A DNA stretch of 64,000 nucleotides, taken from positions 1-64,000 of the forward strand of contig OX376642.1 of NCBI GenBank assembly GCA_947383695.1, written 5' to 3'. The DNA comes from Actinomycetes bacterium. Lineage in GTDB: Bacteria; Actinomycetota; Actinomycetes; Nanopelagicales; Nanopelagicaceae. Position 1 is the stretch's first letter. The number at the start of each line of letters is the position of its first letter. This document shows, piece after piece, positions 46,094 to 54,747 of the stretch. The notes below the pieces were generated by a model. It had not been told where the DNA came from and made no database searches. It worked only from the letters and a program-made list of their open reading frames with translations. Made by a program: the position numbers and the translations under genes.

Positions 46094-47260
46094 ATGAGCC
46101 AATTACGCCAGTATTCACGTGCCCGAATCGCGATTACTACCGCCTTCATTATCAATGGAACTACCGCCGGTGCTTTTTACGCACGTGTTCCAGATTTTAA
46201 ACGCGAGCTTGGAGTCACCAATAGCGCCTTAGGTTTTGCGCTTTTGTGTATTGCAATTGGAGTATTAATCGGTCTTGGTTTTTCTGGCAGACAATCTGCT
46301 AAGCGAGGCAGTGCACCGGTTACACATTACGCAACCTACGCATTAGGTCTTTCACTTTTACTTGTCGGCCCAGTTCTTAACTATGCAACCCTATGTCTTG
46401 CATTTGTTGTCTTCGGTGCATGTTTATCAACGCAAGACGTTGCCATGAATTCACACGCAATTGTTTTAGAGCATGAAGCAGGCAAGCGATATATGAGCAC
46501 CTTCCATGCAATGTTTTCAGCAGGTGCTCTATTTGGCGGAGTGCTTGGTGGCTTCTTAGCCCAACAAGAAAAAACAATTATGTGGCAATGTGCCTTTTTA
46601 ACAATGGTGATCTTTATTGCAAACTTCAGTGTACGAAACATGTTCTTGCCTGCAGATTTGGATAAGCACCCACTTGAAGGCAAAAAGAAAATCAAAAAGC
46701 CAAAGCTCTTCTTAATTGTTGGCTTACTCGGAACATGCGCCGCGATCGGTGAAGGATCAGCCGGTGACTGGGGTGCAATCCTTGCTCGCGACACATTTGA
46801 TGCAACTCCTTTTGTTTCAACACTTCCATATATTTGTTTCTCAGCCGCAATGGTGATCGGACGTTTATTCGGTGATCGCGCTGCAAGTAAGTACGGCCCA
46901 ATGAACTTAATTGTTGGCGGCGGATTAATCGCAGGTATCGGTTTAGGTGGCGGATTATTAGTTGGCGGAATCGGCGGCGTTATCTTCGGTTGGCTTGCAG
47001 CTGGCATCGGACTTTCAACTGTAATTCCAATGCTCTTTTCTCAAGCCGGTGAAATCGCTAAGACCCGTTTTGAAGGACAGTTCGCTCCATCAGAGGGCGT
47101 GGCCATGGTTTCTGGCATCGCCTACTTCGGCTTCCTGGTCGGCCCTCCAACCCTGGGCTTCCTTGGCGATGCGGTCGGCCTGCGCTGGGCGATGCTCGTC
47201 CCAGCCGTCCTGGCGCTAGTGATGGCCCTCGGATCCCGCCCAGTTCTCTCTAATAGATAA
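46094..47260 (+). CDS. MFS transporter (FucP/YbjJ-like)
   Basis: 388 aa with about twelve hydrophobic segments. The start FIINGTTAGAFYARVPDFKRELG and the segment EGSAGDWGAILARDTF are typical of YbjJ-type MFS proteins related to sugar permeases. Substrate unknown; its place beside GH1 suggests sugar or aglycone traffic. The last 180 nt are GC-rich (43 of 60 in 47161-47220) against 26 of 60 in 46441-46500. Confidence 0.85.
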   Translation: MSQLRQYSRARIAITTAFIINGTTAGAFYARVPDFKRELGVTNSALGFALLCIAIGVLIGLGFSGRQSAKRGSAPVTHYATYALGLSLLLVGPVLNYATLCLAFVVFGACLSTQDVAMNSHAIVLEHEAGKRYMSTFHAMFSAGALFGGVLGGFLAQQEKTIMWQCAFLTMVIFIANFSVRNMFLPADLDKHPLEGKKKIKKPKLFLIVGLLGTCAAIGEGSAGDWGAILARDTFDATPFVSTLPYICFSAAMVIGRLFGDRAASKYGPMNLIVGGGLIAGIGLGGGLLVGGIGGVIFGWLAAGIGLSTVIPMLFSQAGEIAKTRFEGQFAPSEGVAMVSGIAYFGFLVGPPTLGFLGDAVGLRWAMLVPAVLALVMALGSRPVLSNR

Positions 47261-47268
47261 GTATAAAT

Positions 47269-47299
47269 TTGCCCTATTCGGGGCATCCTCGCTTACACT
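47269..47299 (+). promoter_or_regulatory. Probable hppA promoter
   Basis: TTGCCC at 47269-47274 and TACACT at 47294-47299, 19 bp apart, about 60 nt before the hppA ATG, leaving a leader that ends in the strong ribosome binding site GGAGGAG. Confidence 0.4.
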
Positions 47300-47360
47300 T
47301 CGTCAGTCTCGCGCCTGAACCTTCATGTAGGGCGCCTGTAACTCCAACGGAGGAGAACCT

Positions 47361-49640
47361 ATGCGTGCTTCAAGCACCGTATCACTGGTCCAAGTAACCG
47401 GATCCAATCTGACATATGCATACATCGTTCTAGGAATTTCCCTAGCCGCTCTTGCAATCGCCTACGGACTACGCGCCCAAGTTTTGGCAGCTAGCGATGG
47501 CACAGCAAAGATGCGCGAAATCGCCGAAGCGATTCAGGAAGGTGCAGCCGCGTTCTTGGCTCGCCAGTTCCGCACATTGTCATTCTTTGTCGTAATCGTA
47601 TTTTTCCTTTTGTTCGCACTACCCGGCGATACTGAAATCCGCATCGGCCGTTCAATCTTCTTCTTACTAGGCGCAGCATTTTCAGCCCTAGTTGGATACA
47701 ACGGTATGTGGCTTGCAGTGCGCGCAAATGTTCGCGTTGCAGATGCAGCTCGTAACAAGGATGGCCAGAAGGCTGTACAGATCGCATTCCGTACAGGTGG
47801 CGTCGTTGGTATGACAACTGTTGGTCTTGGACTTATCGGTGCATCACTTGTTGTGATTATCTACCGCGAAAACGCACCAGCTGTTCTTGAAGGCTTTGGT
47901 TTCGGTGCAGCGATGCTTGCAATGTTTATGCGCGTTGGTGGTGGAATCTTTACTAAGGCAGCAGATGTTGGAGCTGACCTTGTAGGTAAGGTTGAAAAGC
48001 ACATCCCAGAAGATGACCCACGTAACGCAGCAACAATTGCTGACAACGTAGGAGACAACGTTGGTGACTGTGCCGGTATGGCCGCAGACTTGTTCGAGTC
48101 ATACGCAGTGACACTTGTCGCAGCGTTGATTCTAGGTAAGGCAGCATTTGGTAATGCGGGTCTGATCTACCCATTGATCGTTCCAGCAATCGGAACAGTT
48201 ACAGCGGTTATCGGAATCTTCTTAACCAAGCTACGCAGCACAGATAAGTCAGCAATGACAGCGATCAACCGCTCATTCTTCTTGTCAGCAATTATCTCTG
48301 CAGGCCTAACAGCCCTTGCAACATTTACTTACCTTCGTTCTGATTTCAATATGGAAGGTTTGTCACCAGAAGCAATCGCTGCAGCAGGAGATACAAACCC
48401 ACGTGTTCTAGCCCTTGGCGCAGTATTGATCGGTATCGCTCTAGCAGCTGCAATTCAGGTACTTACAGGCTTCTTTACTGAGACAGGAAAGCGTCCAGTA
48501 AATGATGTTGCAGCTTCATCTGAGACAGGTGCAGCAACAGTAATTTTGGCTGGTATCTCAGTTGGTTTTGAATCAGCTGTGTACTCAGCACTTCTTATCG
48601 CAGCAGCGGTATTCGGTGCATTCATGTTGGGCGGTGGAAGCATTGTTCTTTCACTATTTGCTATCGCGCTCGCAGGTACTGGTTTGCTTACAACAGTAGG
48701 TGTAATCGTTGCGATGGATACATTCGGTCCGATTTCAGATAACGCACAAGGCGTTGCTGAAATGTCTGGCGATGTTGATGGCGAAGGCGCAGAGATCCTT
48801 ACAAGCCTTGATGCAGTTGGTAACACAACTAAGGCGATCACTAAGGGAATTGCAATCGCAACCGCAGTTCTGGCAGCAACTGCGCTATTCGGTGCATTCA
48901 CAGATGCAATCAAGCAAGCAGTTGTCGACGCCGGAAAGAATGCAGCAGATGTTGCACTTCAGTTCCAGGGCGTTCTCGATGTTGCAGACCCACGTAACTT
49001 GGTTGGTCTGATCATCGGTGCAGCTGTTGTGTTCTTGTTCTCAGGTCTTGCAGTAAACGCAGTATCTCGCGCAGCGGGTGCTGTTGTTGTTGAAGTTCGT
49101 GAACAGTTCCGCTTACACCCAGGAATCATGAAGGGAACAGAGAAGCCAGATTACGCACGCGTAGTTGATATCTGTACTCGCGATTCACTACGTGAGCTAG
49201 TAACTCCAGGATTGCTCGCTGTTATGGCGCCAATCGCTGTTGGTTTTGGTCTCGGTGTTGGTGCACTTGGTGCATACCTTGCTGGTGCAATCGGTACCGG
49301 AACACTTATGGCTGTATTCCTATCCAACTCAGGTGGTGCGTGGGATAACGCTAAGAAGATGGTTGAAGATGGACACCATGGTGGAAAGAACTCTGAAGCA
49401 CACGCTGCAACAATCGTGGGCGACACCGTTGGAGATCCATTCAAGGACACTGCAGGCCCTGCAATTAACCCACTTATCAAGGTTATGAACCTTGTAGCGC
49501 TGTTAATTACACCTGCAATCGTTTCACTTGCACTTGGCGATAGCGGATCAACAAGCATGTTGATCTCACTAGTTGCAGTTGCAGTGATCATCGGTGCCTT
49601 GATCCGTAACCGTCGTCAAGCAACTTCAATCAGCGCTTAA
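47361..49640 (+). CDS. hppA: Membrane H+-translocating pyrophosphatase
   Basis: 759 aa with about sixteen hydrophobic segments. It couples PPi hydrolysis to proton export and recovers energy from biosynthetic pyrophosphate. Substrate-binding sites DNVGDNVGDCAGMAADLFES and the C-terminal DNAKKMVEDG and GDTVGDPFKDTAGPA segments are complete. The signature GNTTKA carries Lys491, the residue that marks K+-independent enzymes; K+-dependent ones have Ala there. Strong ribosome binding site. Monocistronic, with topA 22 nt downstream. Confidence 0.97.
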   Translation: MRASSTVSLVQVTGSNLTYAYIVLGISLAALAIAYGLRAQVLAASDGTAKMREIAEAIQEGAAAFLARQFRTLSFFVVIVFFLLFALPGDTEIRIGRSIFFLLGAAFSALVGYNGMWLAVRANVRVADAARNKDGQKAVQIAFRTGGVVGMTTVGLGLIGASLVVIIYRENAPAVLEGFGFGAAMLAMFMRVGGGIFTKAADVGADLVGKVEKHIPEDDPRNAATIADNVGDNVGDCAGMAADLFESYAVTLVAALILGKAAFGNAGLIYPLIVPAIGTVTAVIGIFLTKLRSTDKSAMTAINRSFFLSAIISAGLTALATFTYLRSDFNMEGLSPEAIAAAGDTNPRVLALGAVLIGIALAAAIQVLTGFFTETGKRPVNDVAASSETGAATVILAGISVGFESAVYSALLIAAAVFGAFMLGGGSIVLSLFAIALAGTGLLTTVGVIVAMDTFGPISDNAQGVAEMSGDVDGEGAEILTSLDAVGNTTKAITKGIAIATAVLAATALFGAFTDAIKQAVVDAGKNAADVALQFQGVLDVADPRNLVGLIIGAAVVFLFSGLAVNAVSRAAGAVVVEVREQFRLHPGIMKGTEKPDYARVVDICTRDSLRELVTPGLLAVMAPIAVGFGLGVGALGAYLAGAIGTGTLMAVFLSNSGGAWDNAKKMVEDGHHGGKNSEAHAATIVGDTVGDPFKDTAGPAINPLIKVMNLVALLITPAIVSLALGDSGSTSMLISLVAVAVIIGALIRNRRQATSISA

Positions 49641-49662
49641 TAAGTAGAACTTCCCCCTACTT

Positions 49663-52443
49663 ATGGCAAAGGCTAAGACCGACCTGATCAAGCTTGTGAT
49701 CGTTGAATCACCAGCAAAGGCCAGAAAAATTGGTGGATACCTCGGCGACGGTTACGTCGTCGAGGCATCTGTCGGTCATATCCGCGATCTACCTCAGCGC
49801 GCAGCTGATATTCCAAAAGAGTTTAAAAAAATCGCCTGGGCTAAAGAGGGCGTAGATATCGAAAATGATTTCGCACCGTTGTATGTCATCAACCCTGACA
49901 AAAAAGCAAAGGTCGCCGAACTCAAAGAGTTAATGAAAAACGCTGAAGAGTTAATTCTGGCAACAGACGAGGATCGCGAAGGTGAAGCGATTGCTTGGCA
50001 CTTAGTAGAAGTTCTTGAACCAAAGATTCCTATTAAGCGCATGGTGTTCAATGAAATTACAAAGGAAGCAATTCAAGCCGCTGTTGAAGACACCCGCGAT
50101 TTGGATTACCACCTGATTGATGCACAAGAAACCCGTCGCGTATTAGACCGCTTATTTGGTTACCGACTTTCTCCAGTTCTATGGAAAAAAGTTATGCCAC
50201 GTATTTCAGCAGGTCGTGTGCAATCAGTTGCAACACGATTGATTGTTGAAAAAGAACGTGAACGCATGGCCTTTATCTCCAGCGCATGGTGGGATTTAGC
50301 AGCAGTTACCGCACTTGGTTTCAACGCTCGTTTGCTTGAAGTCGATGGCAAAAAGGTTGCAGCGACTTCCGACTTCGGCGCAGATGGCGCTGTTAAAGAA
50401 AAATCTCTTGCCAACATTCTTCTGCTCGATGAAGCAGGCGCTAAAGGCCTTGTAGATAGCCTTAAATCCAGCGATTTAACCGTTAAGTCCATGGAAGAAA
50501 GTCCACGTACTGAACGTCCAAAGCCTCCATTTACAACCTCGACTATGCAACAAGATGCAGGTAGCCGACTTGGTTGGGGCGCACAGATCACGATGCGCGT
50601 TGCACAACGTTTGTACGAAAACGGTTACATCACTTATATGCGTACCGACAGCATCAACCTGTCACAACAAGCCATTACCGCAGCACGCAGCGCTGCTAAA
50701 GCTTTATACGGCGCAGACCATGTTGCCGATGCACCACGTGTGTATCAAGGTAAATCAAAGAACGCACAAGAGGCCCACGAAGCAATTCGTCCAGCAGGAG
50801 ACACCTTCAAGACTCCCGGTGAATTAGCACCCGAACTTTCACGTGATGAGTTCGCACTTTATGACTTAATCTGGAAGCGCACCGTCGCATCACAAATGGC
50901 AGATGCTAAAAAGATGCAGATGCGCGTTGACTTTGATGCAACAACTAATGACGGAAAGAAAACAATCTTCCGCGCAAACGGATCTGTTATTACCTTCCCT
51001 GGTTTCCTTGCTGCCTACGATGACATCGTTACCGATGAAAACAAGGATGAAGAATCAGCAGATAAGCGTTTACCTGCGATGACCCTTGATCAAACAGTTA
51101 AGGTCGATGAATACACCTGCGAAGGCCACGAGACTAAGCCTCCTGCACGCTACACAGAACCTACTCTTGTGAAAAAGCTTGAAGAGCTAGGTATCGGTCG
51201 CCCATCTACCTTTGCTTCAATCATTCAAACTATTCAAGATCGCGGATATGTTTACAAGCGCGGTCGCGCACTTGTTCCAACCTTCCTTGCTTTCTCTGTA
51301 ACAGGACTACTAGAAACACACTTTACAAAGCTTGTTGATTACGAGTTCACCGCATCCATGGAAGAGGATTTAGACAAGATCGCAGCGGGTGAAGCTGGCC
51401 GTGTTGATTGGCTACGTGACTTCTTCTACGGCGTTGATGGCCAGCCTGGGCTTAATGAATTATCAGCAGATTTAGGCGTAATTGACGCTCGCGCAACCAA
51501 CACCATGAACCTATCGCCCGAGATTGAAATCCGCGTTGGTCGCTACGGCGCTTACCTGCAACAAAACATCGAAGGCGAAGATCGCAAGCTGGCAAACATC
51601 CCAGAATCACTTGCACCTGATGAGCTAACCCTTGCAAAGGCAATTGAATTACTAGAAGCACCATCAGGTGAGCGCGAACTAGGTATTGATCCAGCAACAA
51701 ATCTGCCGATCATTGCTAAGAGCGGTCGCTTTGGTCCATACATCACGGAAGTTCTTCCAGAAGAGCCAGTTGAACTAACCGCATCTGGAAAGAAGAAAAA
51801 GAAAAAGGCTGATGCCCCAAAGGCAAAGACCGCATCGCTTCTGTCAACAATGACATTAGATACCGTTACATATGAAGATGCTTTGCAACTACTTTCTCTA
51901 CCGCGCACACTTGGTACCAACAGTGCAGGCGATGAGATCACTGTTCAAAACGGTCGTTACGGTCCATACCTAAAAGCTGGTGCAGATTCACGCACACTGA
52001 CATCTGAAGAACAATTATTCACAATGACCTTGGATGAAGCACTCGAGATTTATTCAAAGCCAAAGGAACGTCGTCGCGGAGTTGCAAAGCCTCCTGTTAA
52101 GGAACTGGGTGTTGATCCAGAAACTCAAAAGCCATTGATCATCAAGGATGGACGCTTTGGTATGTACGTCACCGATGGTGAAACAAATGCAACCCTGCGT
52201 CGTGGCGATACCGCTGAAGGAATGACATTAGAGCGCGGATTAGAACTGCTTGCGGGACGTCGCGCATGGGAAGCAGAAAACGGACCATCTCCAAAGAAGA
52301 CACGTAAGAAGGCTGCAGCAAAGGCAAAGCCAGGCGACACCGCACCAACACTTACAAAAAATGTTGTAAAGAAAGCTGCAACTAAAAAAGCTGCAAAGAA
52401 AGCAGCAACCGGCAAAGCTAAAAAAGTTGCAGCAAAGGATTAA
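49663..52443 (+). CDS. topA: DNA topoisomerase I
   Basis: 926 aa type IA enzyme that relaxes negative supercoils. TOPRIM start VIVESPAKARKIGGYLG, DEDREGEAIAWHL acidic motif, active-site Tyr325 in ITYMRTDSINLS. Instead of C4 zinc fingers the C-terminal third has repeated TopA_C modules (recurring GRFGPYI/GRYGPYL/GRFGMYV pattern at about 690-840), then a long Lys/Ala-rich tail. This is the actinobacterial design, in which the basic tail aids processivity. Confidence 0.97.
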   Translation: MAKAKTDLIKLVIVESPAKARKIGGYLGDGYVVEASVGHIRDLPQRAADIPKEFKKIAWAKEGVDIENDFAPLYVINPDKKAKVAELKELMKNAEELILATDEDREGEAIAWHLVEVLEPKIPIKRMVFNEITKEAIQAAVEDTRDLDYHLIDAQETRRVLDRLFGYRLSPVLWKKVMPRISAGRVQSVATRLIVEKERERMAFISSAWWDLAAVTALGFNARLLEVDGKKVAATSDFGADGAVKEKSLANILLLDEAGAKGLVDSLKSSDLTVKSMEESPRTERPKPPFTTSTMQQDAGSRLGWGAQITMRVAQRLYENGYITYMRTDSINLSQQAITAARSAAKALYGADHVADAPRVYQGKSKNAQEAHEAIRPAGDTFKTPGELAPELSRDEFALYDLIWKRTVASQMADAKKMQMRVDFDATTNDGKKTIFRANGSVITFPGFLAAYDDIVTDENKDEESADKRLPAMTLDQTVKVDEYTCEGHETKPPARYTEPTLVKKLEELGIGRPSTFASIIQTIQDRGYVYKRGRALVPTFLAFSVTGLLETHFTKLVDYEFTASMEEDLDKIAAGEAGRVDWLRDFFYGVDGQPGLNELSADLGVIDARATNTMNLSPEIEIRVGRYGAYLQQNIEGEDRKLANIPESLAPDELTLAKAIELLEAPSGERELGIDPATNLPIIAKSGRFGPYITEVLPEEPVELTASGKKKKKKADAPKAKTASLLSTMTLDTVTYEDALQLLSLPRTLGTNSAGDEITVQNGRYGPYLKAGADSRTLTSEEQLFTMTLDEALEIYSKPKERRRGVAKPPVKELGVDPETQKPLIIKDGRFGMYVTDGETNATLRRGDTAEGMTLERGLELLAGRRAWEAENGPSPKKTRKKAAAKAKPGDTAPTLTKNVVKKAATKKAAKKAATGKAKKVAAKD

Positions 52444-52452
52444 TCACACACT

Positions 52453-52542
52453 ATGAAGAAGACCCGTTTGTATATCTTCCTCATCACCTTCACATTGATG
52501 GGTCTATCTGCCATCGGAATTACCCTTCTGGCAGCCCGCTAG
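52453..52542 (+). CDS. 29-residue single-helix membrane microprotein
   Basis: ATG to TAG reads as a basic start (MKKTR), one hydrophobic helix of about 20 residues (LYIFLITFTLMGLSAIGITLL) and a short AAR end. It lies 9 nt after the topA stop and 33 nt before the MFS-Tmk gene, in the same direction. No strong ribosome binding site, so translation may depend on coupling to topA. It is not a family I recognise; coding is inferred from its clean membrane pattern and position. Confidence 0.5.
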   Translation: MKKTRLYIFLITFTLMGLSAIGITLLAAR

Positions 52543-52563
52543 AACAGCCTTTATAGCCCCCGA

Positions 52564-52569
52564 TAGACT
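52564..52569 (+). promoter_or_regulatory. Leaderless-type -10 element of the MFS-Tmk gene
   Basis: TAGACT, 6 nt before the ATG at 52576; no Shine-Dalgarno sequence. It gives tmk-holB a promoter of their own, separate from topA. Confidence 0.5.
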
Positions 52570-52575
52570 GCCGCC

Positions 52576-54744
52576 ATGCCTAAGACCCTGCCAACACCTG
52601 CCGCGCCACCGCAGCAGGTAACCCGCGGAGTCCTTGCGATCAGACCCTTCCGCAAGCTGTGGAACTCAATGCTCTTCTCCTCCCTCGGTGATTGGCTCGG
52701 ACTTCTTGCCACAACCGCGATGGCGCAACAACTATCTGGCGGAGATTACGCAAAAGCTAACTTTGCGATCGCTGGTGTTTTCATCGCGCGTTTACTGCCA
52801 GCAGTTTTCCTCGGTCCGATCGCCGGAGTAATCGCCGACAAATTAGATCGACGCAAATTAATGGTGAACTGCGACATCCTGCGTGCAGCGCTGTATATCT
52901 CGATTCCAATTGCAAACAATTACTTGTGGCTCTACACCGCAATGATCTTGGTCGAGTGCATAACTTTGTTCTGGTCACCAGCAAAGGAAGCATCCGTCCC
53001 CAACCTAGTCCCACGCGAAAAGTTAGAAAGTGCAAACCAAGTTTCATTACTAGCCGCATACGGAACCGCACCAGTTGCAGCAGCACTCTTTACCTTCCTT
53101 TCTCTTTTCACATCGGCGATCAACGCAGCATTTTCACTCAACACAACCGCAGTTGATTTAGCACTGTATGTAAACGCACTGTCATTTGCCTTCGCCGCAT
53201 TCACAATCTGGGGATTACATGAAATCCCTAAAGGCGCCGCCGCAAAACATGCCGCCGAAAGTGGAATCATCAAATCTCTTCTTGAAGGCTGGAAAGCTGT
53301 AAGCGGTAGCAAATTAATCCGCGGACTAATCGTCGGAATGGTTGGCGCATTTGTCGCAGCTGGCGCAGTCATCGGCCTTGCCCGAACATTTGTTGGCGAT
53401 CTTGGTGGCGGAGAAGCCGCATACGGCGTGCTCTTCGGCGCAGTCTTCACCGGTCTTGCACTCGGAATCGCACTTGGCCCAAAGGTCTTCGCACAATTTT
53501 CTCGCCGCCGACTTTTCGGTGCATCGCTAACAATCAGCGGCGCATTCCTTGTGGCCCTTGCCGCAATCCCTAACCTGGTCCTAGCTGTCTTCATCGTCGT
53601 AATCCTCGGCGCATTCAGCGGAATCACCTGGGTCACCGGCTTCACCATGCTGGGCATGGAGGTCCAAGATGATGTCCGCGGCCGCACCTTCGCCTTCGTA
53701 CAAAGCCTGATCCGCGTGGTTCTAGTCGGCGTTCTAGCCGTCGCCCCACTGATCGCCGCCGCCGTTGGCCAGCACACCTTCAAATTCCAAAACACTCAAG
53801 TTTCATACAACGGCGCCGCGGTAACAATTCTTATTGCAGGCCTGTTCGCATCGCTCATCGGTTTTGTTTCCTACAAACAAATGAAAGACCGCCCAACTGT
53901 TTCATTGTGGTCTGACATTGTTAATGCCTTCAAGGGCGAACTCGGCAGCATCACCGGCGCACCAACCCAAGGAATCTTCATCGCCTTTGAAGGCGGAGAA
54001 GGAATCGGAAAATCAACTCAATCACAACTGTTAAAGCAATGGCTGGAACAAGAAGGCGAAACCGTTGTTCTCTCTCGCGAACCCGGCGGAACAGATCTTG
54101 GAATTGAAGTCCGCAAGATTCTTCTCTCGCACTCCACCGGTGAAATCTCACCACGCGCAGAAGCACTTCTCTACGCCGCAGATCGCGCACACCATGTCTT
54201 CTCCGTCATCCGCCCAGCACTAGCACGCGGTGAAGTAATGATCTCTGATCGCTACTTTGATTCATCAATTGCATACCAAGGCGCAGGTCGTGTTCTAGAA
54301 CCCGGCGAGGTTGCACGAATTTCTAGATGGGCAACTGAATCACTTTTCCCAACGCTAACAATCATCATCGATCTTCCAGCTGAAATCGGCCTTGGTCGCC
54401 TCAAGAGCAAAGACCGTCTTGAATCACAACCCATCGCTTTTCACGAACGCGTTCGCCAAGAGTTCCTGCAATTAGCCGCAGTTGACCCAGAGCGTTACTT
54501 CATCGTCGATGGCAATCAATCAATCGATGATATTCACACCGCAATCATTTCTCGCGTTAGCCAAATCCCAACTCTTAAGCGCAATGCAGTTGAAGACAAA
54601 GGCAACCTTTTACTTCGCCCAATCCGCGCAGCTGGCAAAGCTGTTAAGAAGACAAGCGACAGCGCAACAAAGGCGGTTAAGAAAACCGGCACCGCGGTTA
54701 AATCCAAAGCAAAGCCAGCGACCAAGAAGCCCGCAAAGAAGTAA
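52576..54744 (+). CDS. tmk: MFS transporter-thymidylate kinase fusion
   Basis: 722 aa. Residues about 25-440 form a twelve-helix MFS domain (loop motif GPIAGVIADKLDRRK). Residues about 465-680 are a full dTMP kinase: P-loop EGGEGIGKSTQ near 472-480, REPGGTDLGIEVRKILLS, the DRYFDSS signature, and a lid region with SKDRLE. The tail is Lys/Ala-rich. The kinase makes dTDP. The same fusion occurs in Streptomyces (the SCO3542 position, also between topA and holB). Why a transporter domain is fused is not known; membrane tethering of the kinase or nucleoside uptake are possibilities. Confidence 0.93.
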   Translation: MPKTLPTPAAPPQQVTRGVLAIRPFRKLWNSMLFSSLGDWLGLLATTAMAQQLSGGDYAKANFAIAGVFIARLLPAVFLGPIAGVIADKLDRRKLMVNCDILRAALYISIPIANNYLWLYTAMILVECITLFWSPAKEASVPNLVPREKLESANQVSLLAAYGTAPVAAALFTFLSLFTSAINAAFSLNTTAVDLALYVNALSFAFAAFTIWGLHEIPKGAAAKHAAESGIIKSLLEGWKAVSGSKLIRGLIVGMVGAFVAAGAVIGLARTFVGDLGGGEAAYGVLFGAVFTGLALGIALGPKVFAQFSRRRLFGASLTISGAFLVALAAIPNLVLAVFIVVILGAFSGITWVTGFTMLGMEVQDDVRGRTFAFVQSLIRVVLVGVLAVAPLIAAAVGQHTFKFQNTQVSYNGAAVTILIAGLFASLIGFVSYKQMKDRPTVSLWSDIVNAFKGELGSITGAPTQGIFIAFEGGEGIGKSTQSQLLKQWLEQEGETVVLSREPGGTDLGIEVRKILLSHSTGEISPRAEALLYAADRAHHVFSVIRPALARGEVMISDRYFDSSIAYQGAGRVLEPGEVARISRWATESLFPTLTIIIDLPAEIGLGRLKSKDRLESQPIAFHERVRQEFLQLAAVDPERYFIVDGNQSIDDIHTAIISRVSQIPTLKRNAVEDKGNLLLRPIRAAGKAVKKTSDSATKAVKKTGTAVKSKAKPATKKPAKK

Positions 54745-54747
54745 GCA

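Noticed and set aside
46381-47007. 208-codon open frame opposite the MFS gene
   Set aside because: Low-complexity Pro/Ala/Lys/Ile composition typical of an antisense shadow; the + frame is a clear MFS protein.
52932-53795. 287-codon open frame opposite the MFS-Tmk gene
   Set aside because: Antisense shadow of a membrane domain, rich in Pro, Thr, Ala and Arg, without motifs.
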